From the NCBI GenBank assembly GCA_002354205.1, contig DELD01000018.1, positions 1,156 through 13,370 on the forward strand: DNA of 12,215 nt. Direction: 5' to 3'. Shown here one piece after another: positions 1 through 6,462 of the stretch. Source of the DNA: Micavibrio sp. UBA2705 (GTDB taxonomy: Bacteria; Pseudomonadota; Alphaproteobacteria; Micavibrionales; Micavibrionaceae). The position numbers and the translations under genes were made by a program. The first letter of the stretch is position 1. Each line of letters starts with the position of its first letter. The notes below the pieces were generated by a model. The model worked only from the letters and a program-made list of their open reading frames with translations, searched no databases and was not told the DNA's origin.

Positions 1-926
1 TTTTGTTTCCCCGCCGATAAAAAGATTTTCTTTTCTTCGCCTTGTTTGGACAGGGCGAAAACGCGTTCATATTCATCTAAGTCATAAACCGCGCCCAATA
101 AATCATCAATCCGTAATGCGCCGCTTGCGATTAAATCAATGCCTTCTTGGAAATCACCATAATTAACCGCTTGTAAGGTAATATCTTTCATCACAAGGCT
201 GTTAATATTAACCTCGACAGGATTGTGCTGGCGACTTTTTAAGATGATTGTTCCATTGGGTTTAACCGCTTTAATCAAGCGGCGAATGGTGGTGGTTGTC
301 GCAAAAGTTTCAATGATGAAATCATAGTGGTTTTCGGGCAATGGCTGCGTAGCATAATCGGCTTCGTCAAAAACGCTAATGTTATTAAAGCCTTTGGCTT
401 TCAGCACGCGCTCAGTTAAGCGTGAAATACGGTTCTCGCCATAAATAAGCCCTGTTTGTTCGGGGCTGATATTGGCCTTGAGCGGCGCGAGTGATGCGGC
501 GACAGGTTCAAGATATGCGCCTTGTTTAAAGCTCATTGTTTTGGGCATTTTATACACAAAGGAAGAAGGCACGGCGATGTATTCGGAAAAGGAGCCATCG
601 TGATCAATGCCGAGCATGGTGTTAATCGCACCGTCATTTTCAGGGCTGTTTAAGGTCTCAATCGGGAAGACGGGCATAACCGCAACGCGCTCACCAATGT
701 TTAAATCGCCCGCGCCTGCGCCAATTTCAGTGACCACGCCTGAAAATTCATGGCCGAGGATCAAGCGTTCCTTGGCGGTTTTCACAATACCTTCAGCGAC
801 ATAAACATCCGTACGGCAAAGGCCAGAAACCATCACACGGATCAGAACGTTGTTCTGCGCATCTAATTTTGGCATCGGTACTGATTGCAGCCCGAATGTA
901 TTTTGATCTTTAATGAGTGCTTTCAT
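1..926 (-). CDS. Zinc-type medium-chain alcohol dehydrogenase-like protein (3' end cut off)
   Basis: The reading frame opens at ATG 926 and stays open for 308 codons to the window edge, so the C-terminus is missing. The N-terminal GroES-like domain carries the usual catalytic zinc set: C37 in GLCRTD, H59 and E60 in GHEFSG, and E140 in YLEPVAASLA. A Rossmann-type cofactor domain follows (about 155-275). Family members oxidise alcohols or polyols, or reduce carbonyls, with NAD(P) in the cytoplasm; the substrate cannot be told from sequence. Two things are odd. The four-cysteine structural zinc lobe is absent, replaced by a cysteine-free stretch at about 86-108. The nucleotide-binding glycine loop is degenerate, reading YGENRIS at 162-168 instead of GxGxxG. 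Start choice rests on the family-like MKAL opening; only a weak purine stretch lies upstream. The next gene on this strand lies 65 bases upstream. Confidence 0.85.
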   Translation of the reverse strand, partial: MKALIKDQNTFGLQSVPMPKLDAQNNVLIRVMVSGLCRTDVYVAEGIVKTAKERLILGHEFSGVVTEIGAGAGDLNIGERVAVMPVFPIETLNSPENDGAINTMLGIDHDGSFSEYIAVPSSFVYKMPKTMSFKQGAYLEPVAASLAPLKANISPEQTGLIYGENRISRLTERVLKAKGFNNISVFDEADYATQPLPENHYDFIIETFATTTTIRRLIKAVKPNGTIILKSRQHNPVEVNINSLVMKDITLQAVNYGDFQEGIDLIASGALRIDDLLGAVYDLDEYERVFALSKQGEEKKIFLSAGKQ

Positions 927-937
927 GGCCTACGCTT

Positions 938-966
938 AGCATATATGAAAAACAAATTCCAGTGAA
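938..966 (-). promoter_or_regulatory. Weak candidate promoter of the dehydrogenase gene
   Basis: On the minus strand TTCACT (966-961, 4 of 6 to TTGACA) and TATGCT (943-938, 4 of 6 to TATAAT) are separated by 17 bases. Transcription would begin near 931, leaving about five bases before the ATG at 926. Both boxes are only partial matches, so this is a weak call, but it fits the lack of a clear ribosome binding site. Confidence 0.22.
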
Positions 967-991
967 TTCATCATAAGGCAACGTGATGACT

Positions 992-1855
992 TTAATTTGA
1001 ACTGAATAAAATAATAATCGCCGCCGCGCCAATTACTAGCCCGCCAAAAGGACTGGCATCATCGTCAATTTTTCTGATTTTATAGTAAAGTAAGAACCAT
1101 AATGGCGCGAGGCCGGTAATGACGCCGACATAAGCAGGGTTTGGCGTTAGGATGACGGCTAAACAAAAGAAAAACCATGACAGGCTATGGGCAAGCGCGA
1201 CGTAGCCAGAGGCCTTGTATACGGTTTTCCGCGGTAAGCTGGATGCTTTTTTCATACCGTAATAGATTGGCGCGGAGAGTAAGAACATCAATATATTGCA
1301 CAGAAAAACAAAGTTTAGTGATATGCCGAGCATGTTTTCACCTTGTTCAAGGGCAATTTTGCTGACCACTGCCATAATCGAATACAGTACTGCAATCGGC
1401 ATTACAGCAAGGAAAGCCGACCACCCTGCATCATTCTTGCGGATGGTTTGCAGGCCGAAGAAGAAAAGGATAAATCCGGTGGCGACATAGGCTGCTTTTT
1501 CAGGGTGGGCGAAAAAGACGGCGCGCTGTTCGGGGCTTAGGGCAAACCAAATCATGAAGGTGAGAAGGATGGCAATGGGTTGATGTAGGCAGGCAATGCG
1601 CCCGTTTTTCTTGGCAGATAAATTATATTGCGCCATCATACAGACAACGCTTATGGATGCTTCTAAAAGCAGGACAAGGTAATATTCGGGAATGCGCGGC
1701 CATTCCATTAACGGAATAAGGGGCAATAACAGCACAACAGAAAACAATGAACGAAATGTGTTCAGTTCAAAGCCATCGACCTTAAAATGCCGATTGGTTT
1801 CACTTTGTACGCAATATGTAAGCCCTGCTAAGAGGGCGAAAAATCCCCAAATCAT
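992..1855 (-). CDS. EamA/DMT-superfamily permease, ten predicted membrane helices
   Basis: A 287-residue, very hydrophobic protein with about ten membrane segments, roughly at 1-17, 33-50, 57-77, 90-106, 121-138, 147-166, 178-200, 215-235, 241-258 and 270-286. The short loops and two five-helix halves fit the EamA (drug/metabolite transporter) family, whose members move small metabolites across the inner membrane; length is typical (about 280-300). The substrate cannot be inferred. The ATG at 1855 has no Shine-Dalgarno sequence, and the next in-frame Met is residue 50, which would remove the first two helices, so 1855 is the only sensible start. It probably works as a leaderless message (see the promoter at 1861-1890). 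It is divergent from katG, with which it shares a 217-base spacer. Confidence 0.85.
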   Translation of the reverse strand: MIWGFFALLAGLTYCVQSETNRHFKVDGFELNTFRSLFSVVLLLPLIPLMEWPRIPEYYLVLLLEASISVVCMMAQYNLSAKKNGRIACLHQPIAILLTFMIWFALSPEQRAVFFAHPEKAAYVATGFILFFFGLQTIRKNDAGWSAFLAVMPIAVLYSIMAVVSKIALEQGENMLGISLNFVFLCNILMFLLSAPIYYGMKKASSLPRKTVYKASGYVALAHSLSWFFFCLAVILTPNPAYVGVITGLAPLWFLLYYKIRKIDDDASPFGGLVIGAAAIIILFSSN

Positions 1856-1860
1856 GCGCC

Positions 1861-1890
1861 ATTATGGGCGCGTTAATTATGCGTTGTCAA
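1861..1890 (-). promoter_or_regulatory. Promoter of the EamA permease, apparently leaderless
   Basis: On the minus strand a perfect TTGACA (1890-1885) and CATAAT (1866-1861, 5 of 6 to TATAAT) are separated by 18 bases. Only five bases lie between the -10 and the ATG, so the expected +1 falls on the A of the start codon. This explains the missing ribosome binding site of the permease gene. Confidence 0.5.
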
Positions 1891-1952
1891 TCTGCATATA
1901 GGGCTGTGTTTTTATCTGAACTATGGGTTGATTTTACGGAGGGGTGGTATGC

Positions 1953-1989
1953 ATAGATTTTCTCAATAGCATATAGTGGTAATATCAAT
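1953..1989 (+). promoter_or_regulatory. Candidate OxyR operator upstream of katG
   Basis: The stretch reads ATAG-N7-CAAT-N7-AGTG-N7-CAAT. The known OxyR consensus is ATAG-N7-CTAT-N7-ATAG-N7-CTAT, so 12 of 16 defined bases agree with exact 7-base spacing, and the first quarter site is perfect. It ends directly against the katG -35 box, the position expected of an OxyR activator site. katG is a classic OxyR target in proteobacteria. The match is by eye and the third quarter site is poor (2 of 4). Confidence 0.4.
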
Positions 1990-2017
1990 TTGCTAAACGG
2001 GCGTATCTTGGTAAAAT
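1990..2017 (+). promoter_or_regulatory. katG promoter
   Basis: TTGCTA (1990-1995, 4 of 6 to TTGACA) and TAAAAT (2012-2017, 5 of 6 to TATAAT) are separated by 16 bases. The weak -35 box directly beside the OxyR-like site suits an activator-dependent promoter. Transcription would start near 2024, giving a leader of about 50 bases that contains the CAGGAG ribosome binding site at 2061-2066. Confidence 0.45.
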
Positions 2018-2072
2018 ATGAATATAAATTACCGATCTTTAAGAAAAAAGCAATTTACATCAGGAGCTAATC

Positions 2073-4277
2073 ATGAACAAACCTACAGGATGCCCAATGG
2101 CGGGCGCAGCGGCGAAACACTCAGCCGGAGGTGGTACAAGCAATAAAGACTGGTGGCCTAATCAGCTTAATTTAAATATATTACGCTTGCATTCGGCGCT
2201 TTCTAATCCGATGGGCGCAGGGTTCAATTATATTAAAGCATTTAAGGCGCTTGATTTAGACGCTGTTAAAAAAGATATATTCGCACTGATGGAAGATTCG
2301 CAAGAGTGGTGGCCTGCAGATTATGGCCATTATGGCCCTTTATTTATTCGCATGGCATGGCATAGCGCAGGCACATATCGCACGGCGGATGGTCGCGGCG
2401 GCGCGTCTAGTGGCTCACAACGTTTTGCGCCATTAAATAGCTGGCCTGATAACGGTAATTTGGATAAGGCGCGCATGTTACTCTGGCCGATTAAACAAAA
2501 ATACGGCAAAGCCTTATCATGGGCTGACTTGATGGTCTTGGCGGGGAACTGCGCCATAGAATCAATGGGGCTCAAGCCTTTTGGGTTTGGTGGCGGTCGC
2601 GTAGATGTATGGCAGCCCGAAGAAGATATTTATTGGGGCGCAGAAGCTGAATGGCTTGGTGATAAGCGTTACGAAGGTGAGCGCGATCTTGAAAATCCTT
2701 TGGCGGCAGTGCAGATGGGGCTTATTTATGTGAACCCAGAGGGGCCGAATGGTAACCCTGATCCTGTGGCTTCAGGGCGTGATATTCGCGATACATTTGG
2801 ACGTATGGCTATGAATGACGAAGAAACGGTAGCGCTGATCGCGGGCGGTCATACCTTTGGTAAGTGCCACGGCGCTGCAAGCGATGAGCATTTAGGACGT
2901 GAGCCAGAAGCCGCAGATATCACTGCACAAGGGCTTGGTTGGGCTAATAGCTATAAGTCAGGCAAAGGCATTGATACAATCACAAGCGGTATTGAAGGCG
3001 CATGGACGCCCAACCCAACAAAATGGGGCATGGAATATTTTGATGTCTTGTTTGGCTATGAATGGGAAAAGGTGAAAAGCCCTGCGGGCGCATGGCAATG
3101 GGCAGCAAAAGACTTAGCTGAAAAAGATCACGCGCCATCGGCTGACGGCAAAAAACGTGTGCCCATCATGATGACCACGGCAGATATGGCGTTGCGCATG
3201 GACCCTATTTATTGTGAAATATCCAAGCGTTTTCATGAAAACCCAGATCAGTTTGCAGATGCTTTTGCTCGTGCATGGTTTAAATTGACCCACAGAGATA
3301 TGGGGCCACAAATACGTTATATAGGCAAAGATGTTCCGCAAGAAGATTTGATTTGGCAAGACCCGATCCCTGCTGTAAATCATAAATTGGTTAATAATGA
3401 TGCTATCGCATCATTAAAGGGCGAGATATTGGATGCAGGATTATCGGTTTCGGAGCTTGTTAGCACAGCATGGGCGGCAGCATCGCTTTTCCGCGGCTCT
3501 GATAAGCGCGGCGGGGCAAATGGCGCGCGTATCCGCCTTGCACCCCAGAAAGATTGGGACGTAAATCAGCCAGAGCAGCTTGCGAAAGTGATTGCGGCAT
3601 TGGAGACGATTCAGTCCAATTTCAATGATGCGCAATCAGATGGCACGAAGATATCTTTAGCGGATTTGATTGTTCTTGGCGGTAGCGCGGCGTTAGAAAA
3701 GGCAGCGAAGGACGCAGGGCGTGACATTACCGTACCGTTTACCCCAGGGCGCATGGATGCCACGCAGGAGCAGACTGATATTGGCTCATTCGATGATATT
3801 GAGCCGCAGGCAGATGGCTTCCGTAACTATGTGCAAACGGCCTTCACAGTTTCTGAAGAAGAGCTTTTGGTTGATAAAGCGCAGCTTCTGACTTTAAGCG
3901 CGCCTGAAATGACGGTCTTGGTTGGCGGGCTGCGCGTTCTTGGGGCAAATTATGATGGGTCAAGCCATGGCGTGTTTACGCATCGTGCAGGCACGCTTAG
4001 TAATGATTTCTTTGTCAATTTATTAGATATGGGCACGACATGGCGTGCAACGTCGTCTGATGATAAGGAGTTTGAAGGTACAGACCGCGTTACGGGTGAG
4101 AAAAAATGGAGCGCTTCGCGCGTTGATTTGATATTTGGTTCAAATTCAGAATTGCGCGCCTTAGCAGAGGTCTATGGCAGTGCGGACAGCGAAGATAAAT
4201 TCGTTGAGGATTTTGTCGCTGCTTGGGTAAAAGTCATGGAATTGGATCGTTTTGATTTAGACCCTGATTATAATTAA
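2073..4277 (+). CDS. katG: Catalase-peroxidase KatG
   Basis: A 734-residue bifunctional haem enzyme that disproportionates hydrogen peroxide and also acts as a peroxidase, in the cytoplasm; no signal peptide is visible. Length is normal for the family (about 720-760). The N-terminal catalytic half has the distal triad R93, W96 and H97 in RMAWHSAGTYR. It has Y219 (GLIYVNPEG) and M245 (RMAMNDEE), which with W96 form the Met-Tyr-Trp adduct required for catalase activity. The proximal haem ligand is H260 (AGGHTFGKCHG). The mobile arginine is probably R408 in HRDMGP. S305 in ITSGIEG aligns with Ser315 of the Mycobacterium tuberculosis enzyme. The C-terminal half (from about 430) is the usual duplicated domain without haem ligands. 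Start ATG is supported by CAGGAG six bases upstream and the typical CPMA N-terminus. It follows a candidate OxyR-controlled promoter, so peroxide induction is likely. Confidence 0.98.
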   Translation: MNKPTGCPMAGAAAKHSAGGGTSNKDWWPNQLNLNILRLHSALSNPMGAGFNYIKAFKALDLDAVKKDIFALMEDSQEWWPADYGHYGPLFIRMAWHSAGTYRTADGRGGASSGSQRFAPLNSWPDNGNLDKARMLLWPIKQKYGKALSWADLMVLAGNCAIESMGLKPFGFGGGRVDVWQPEEDIYWGAEAEWLGDKRYEGERDLENPLAAVQMGLIYVNPEGPNGNPDPVASGRDIRDTFGRMAMNDEETVALIAGGHTFGKCHGAASDEHLGREPEAADITAQGLGWANSYKSGKGIDTITSGIEGAWTPNPTKWGMEYFDVLFGYEWEKVKSPAGAWQWAAKDLAEKDHAPSADGKKRVPIMMTTADMALRMDPIYCEISKRFHENPDQFADAFARAWFKLTHRDMGPQIRYIGKDVPQEDLIWQDPIPAVNHKLVNNDAIASLKGEILDAGLSVSELVSTAWAAASLFRGSDKRGGANGARIRLAPQKDWDVNQPEQLAKVIAALETIQSNFNDAQSDGTKISLADLIVLGGSAALEKAAKDAGRDITVPFTPGRMDATQEQTDIGSFDDIEPQADGFRNYVQTAFTVSEEELLVDKAQLLTLSAPEMTVLVGGLRVLGANYDGSSHGVFTHRAGTLSNDFFVNLLDMGTTWRATSSDDKEFEGTDRVTGEKKWSASRVDLIFGSNSELRALAEVYGSADSEDKFVEDFVAAWVKVMELDRFDLDPDYN

Positions 4278-4340
4278 GCTGCTAAACCACTAGATGGAGA
4301 GATGTAATAATGATGATGTTATTGCATTTTTCCATAATTC

Positions 4341-4369
4341 TTGACTTTGCAAGCGGTGTTTGCTAAATT
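4341..4369 (+). promoter_or_regulatory. Promoter of the duplicated-domain protein gene
   Basis: TTGACT (4341-4346, 5 of 6) and TAAATT (4364-4369, 4 of 6) are separated by 17 bases. Transcription would begin near 4376, about 25 bases before the ATG at 4401. The TTG of the -35 box is in frame with the coding sequence and could be mistaken for a start codon. Confidence 0.5.
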
Positions 4370-4400
4370 CGTGGATCTTAACCTTGCGGAGAATAGCAAA

Positions 4401-4976
4401 ATGGCAGATTTAACCAACATATTCCAGCCGATTGTTGCACTACAATACATGACGGATAATGGGCCAAAGCAGAAACATTTTTCCGTCGGTGATATAACAA
4501 GAATTTCTGCCCGCTTTTCGAATGCCGCAATAGAAGAAAAACGCGCGGCAGGGGCTATGTGTTCAGAAATTTATCATACATATAGCAATAATGGCGTTTC
4601 CGTTATAGAAACGCCAGCTGAAGTTATTGAGAAAATAGCGGCGAGTGAAGACGCGTTGATTGCAAGGATGCAAAAATCACGGCTTTCTGTATCGCCCAAT
4701 ATATTTAACCCGTTTGTAACGTTTCATCGTAAAGACGGCGAAAAGCTGCTGCAACGGTGTTACAATATTGCGCAGATTTACCGCTGCGAAGCGAAGTATA
4801 CAGATGACAAAATTGACGAAAAACGGGCCGCAGGCTTTAGCTGCACAGAGTTATATTTTAGTAAGGGATCAAGCTTAACCATTGTTGAAACGCCGACGGA
4901 GGCTAAACAGAGCATTGAGGGCGCACAAGATGCAGTGTTTAGCCGTATGCAAAAAGCGCGTTTGACGATTGTCTAA
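4401..4976 (+). CDS. Unrecognised 191-residue protein of two tandem homologous domains
   Basis: I do not recognise a family with confidence. The protein has no signal peptide or membrane segment. It consists of two copies of a domain of about 90 residues (7-97 and 101-191). Shared landmarks are F-x-P-x-V at the start, EKRAAG (46-51 and 140-145), a Cys (54 and 148) followed by S/T-E-I/L-Y, ETP (70-72 and 163-165) and RMQK-x-RL (89-95 and 182-188). The offset is 94 residues and then 93, a single one-residue gap. Start ATG 4401 is chosen because GGAG sits at 4388-4391 and a promoter lies at 4341-4369; the frame is open further upstream to a TTG at 4341, but that is the -35 box. Each copy vaguely recalls FlbD-like small proteins (strand, glycine turn, then V-E-T/S-x-x-E), which is a weak guess. 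It lies 123 bases behind katG with its own promoter, so peroxide control is not implied. Confidence 0.8.
   Translation: MADLTNIFQPIVALQYMTDNGPKQKHFSVGDITRISARFSNAAIEEKRAAGAMCSEIYHTYSNNGVSVIETPAEVIEKIAASEDALIARMQKSRLSVSPNIFNPFVTFHRKDGEKLLQRCYNIAQIYRCEAKYTDDKIDEKRAAGFSCTELYFSKGSSLTIVETPTEAKQSIEGAQDAVFSRMQKARLTIV
4419..4973 (+). repeat. Tandem intragenic domain duplication
   Basis: Two in-frame copies, 4419-4691 and 4701-4973, encode homologous domains of about 90 residues. The protein match is clear, while the DNA copies have diverged widely, so the duplication is old and has been kept under protein-level selection rather than being a recent slip. Confidence 0.8.
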
Positions 4977-4985
4977 GCTTTTTTT
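4951..4985 (+). terminator. Candidate intrinsic terminator overlapping the gene's 3' end
   Basis: AAAAAGC (4951-4957) pairs with GCTTTTT (4977-4983). Inside, after a three-base bulge, TTTGAC pairs with GTCTAA (one T-T mismatch) around a GATT loop. The 3' arm is itself part of a T run ending at 4985. The hairpin includes the stop codon of the duplicated-domain gene. The outer stem is AT-rich, so strength is uncertain. Confidence 0.4.
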
Positions 4986-5088
4986 CTGACACATATGGCT
5001 ATATCTGGGCGAGAATATAAGATAGTCTGTTTCTACCATGCGGCGTTTTGGCTGCGCCTTCTTTTACTTCTGCGCGACGATTTCATTA

Positions 5089-6330
5089 ATGATTAAATAT
5101 ATTTCAGCCTCACCATTTATTTCAAGCGCCGCTGTGATGCTCGGCGGCGTGACGATGGCACAGCTTTTGGGTCTTGCACTGAGCCCAATTATTACGCGGC
5201 TCTATAGCCCCGAAGATCTCGGCTTATTGGCGTTCTATGTTGCGCTTATTTCAATGCTCGCTGTCTTGGCGACAGGGCAATATCAACATGCAATTATGTT
5301 GCAAAAAAAAGAAAGCGCCGCACGGCAGATAACGTATATCAGCCTTGGTTTAAGCGTGATCTTCACTACGTTTTTTGCTGTTGTTGTCGGGTGTTTTTAT
5401 AGTGATATTAACGCGGCGCTAGGCAGTAAAGCATTGGGCGGGTCATTATGGCTTGTGCCTTTTGGTACATTATCGGTGAGTGTGTTTGCGGCGCTTTCTA
5501 TGTGGTTCACTTGGCAAAAGCAGTTTAAACAAATTAGCGTTAACCATATAGGCATGAGCGCGATGAATAATGGCACAGCAATTGGCCTTGGGGCATTGCA
5601 GCTGAGTGGGGCAGGCGTGATTATCGGGCATTTTGTGGGGCAGGCCTGCGCCGCACTCTATTTCCTTATTCTTTTTTTTAAAACCCCTCGCCAGGGTGTA
5701 AGCCATTTAAAAATACGCGCTTTATTAAGGCGTTATAAAAAGTTCCCCTGTATCACTTTGCCGCATAGCCTTTTTAGTACAGCGGCGACACATTTGCCTA
5801 GTTTAATCTTGCTCGGCGCGTTTAGTCCTGCGGTGGCGGGGCTGTATTTTCTGGCTAATCGGGCAGCGAACGTTCCGCTTACAATTTTAAGCCAGTCGCT
5901 GTATCCGATTATGTTTGGTGCATTTAATGAATCGCAAAATCGCCGCGTCTTATTTCGGCGCAAGTTCATATCCGTTAATGCGCTGTTTATGCCGCTGTTT
6001 ATTGTGTTTTGGTTTATTGCGCCGTCTTTATTTGCTTTTGTTTTTGGCGCAGAATGGGGGCGCTCTGGCCTATATGTACAGTTCATTTTGCCAATGCTCT
6101 ATGGCAAGCTCATCAGTAATTTATTCACCACGCCCATTTATTTCATTTATGAACGCCAGTCTGAAAACTTCTTATTCTCTGTCTGTATTACATTATCAAT
6201 TGCGTTGGCGCTGCTTTACGGCGCGCGGCATGATGACATTGCACAAGGCCTTATCCTAATGTCTCTGAGTAATGTGTTTTTTATTCTTATCAAACTATAT
6301 CGCGCATATTGTTTTGTTAAAGCAGCGTGA
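5089..6330 (+). CDS. Wzx-like polysaccharide/O-antigen flippase
   Basis: A 413-residue inner-membrane protein with about twelve hydrophobic segments, of the oligosaccharide flippase (MATE/MOP-like) group that moves lipid-linked sugar repeat units across the inner membrane. Typical motifs are the first-helix region ending ALSPIITRLYSPEDLGLLA (about 30-48), the GQYQHAIMLQKKESAA segment after helix 2, and the mid-protein RRYKKFP...LPSLILLGAFSPAVAGLYFLANR block that opens the second half. Start: the frame is open to an ATG at 5038, 17 codons earlier, but family members begin close to the first helix, which fits Met 5089 (MIKYISASP). Neither start has a convincing ribosome binding site, so this is not settled. 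The dehydratase/reductase/glycosyltransferase genes on the other strand, beyond the sensor gene, suggest a shared role in surface glycan assembly. Confidence 0.88.
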   Translation: MIKYISASPFISSAAVMLGGVTMAQLLGLALSPIITRLYSPEDLGLLAFYVALISMLAVLATGQYQHAIMLQKKESAARQITYISLGLSVIFTTFFAVVVGCFYSDINAALGSKALGGSLWLVPFGTLSVSVFAALSMWFTWQKQFKQISVNHIGMSAMNNGTAIGLGALQLSGAGVIIGHFVGQACAALYFLILFFKTPRQGVSHLKIRALLRRYKKFPCITLPHSLFSTAATHLPSLILLGAFSPAVAGLYFLANRAANVPLTILSQSLYPIMFGAFNESQNRRVLFRRKFISVNALFMPLFIVFWFIAPSLFAFVFGAEWGRSGLYVQFILPMLYGKLISNLFTTPIYFIYERQSENFLFSVCITLSIALALLYGARHDDIAQGLILMSLSNVFFILIKLYRAYCFVKAA

Positions 6331-6333
6331 TGT

Positions 6334-6361
6334 AGCATAATATCTGTGCCTATTATGTGCT
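6334..6361 (+). other. Hairpin after the flippase gene
   Basis: AGCATAATA (6334-6342) pairs with TATTA plus TGCT (6351-6361) across an eight-base loop and a two-base bulge. It starts three bases after the flippase stop and runs into the -35 box of the next promoter. There is no T run after it, so I do not call it an intrinsic terminator; it may protect the flippase mRNA end or be chance. Confidence 0.25.
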
Positions 6362-6388
6362 GACATTACCTATCTTATAGGATATAAT
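6360..6388 (+). promoter_or_regulatory. Strong sigma70-type promoter of the sensor gene
   Basis: CTGACA (6360-6365, 5 of 6) and a perfect TATAAT (6383-6388) are separated by exactly 17 bases, the best promoter match in the window. Transcription would begin near 6395, giving a leader of about 68 bases. The spacer contains the inverted repeat CCTAT-ctt-ATAGG (6369-6381), which could be an operator. Confidence 0.6.
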
Positions 6389-6462
6389 AATAGCAGGATC
6401 ACCTCAACAATCAAAAAGTCATGGGGGCTTGGTATGTTATTATGAGGCAGGGAGGGCGCGCT

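Noticed and set aside
968..989. TCATCA/TGATGA hairpin downstream of the permease gene as a terminator
   Set aside because: Six mostly A-T base pairs with a ten-base loop and no T run on the transcribed side.
4301..4330. Inverted repeat AATAA-tgatgatg-TTATT followed by a few T residues, as a katG terminator
   Set aside because: The stem is only five A-T pairs and the T run is short; too weak to call.
4310..4366. Tiny ORF of 18 codons starting with three consecutive ATGs between katG and the next gene
   Set aside because: It has no properly spaced ribosome binding site and runs through the promoter boxes of the following gene; its composition looks random.
5038..5088. Seventeen-codon N-terminal extension of the flippase from ATG 5038
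   Set aside because: Possible but not favoured: it adds a Cys/Phe-rich stretch not expected in the family and has no ribosome binding site; kept only as an alternative start.
5733..6086. Minus-strand frame of 117 codons inside the flippase gene
   Set aside because: Antisense to a well-supported membrane protein; composition is what an antisense reading of hydrophobic codons gives.
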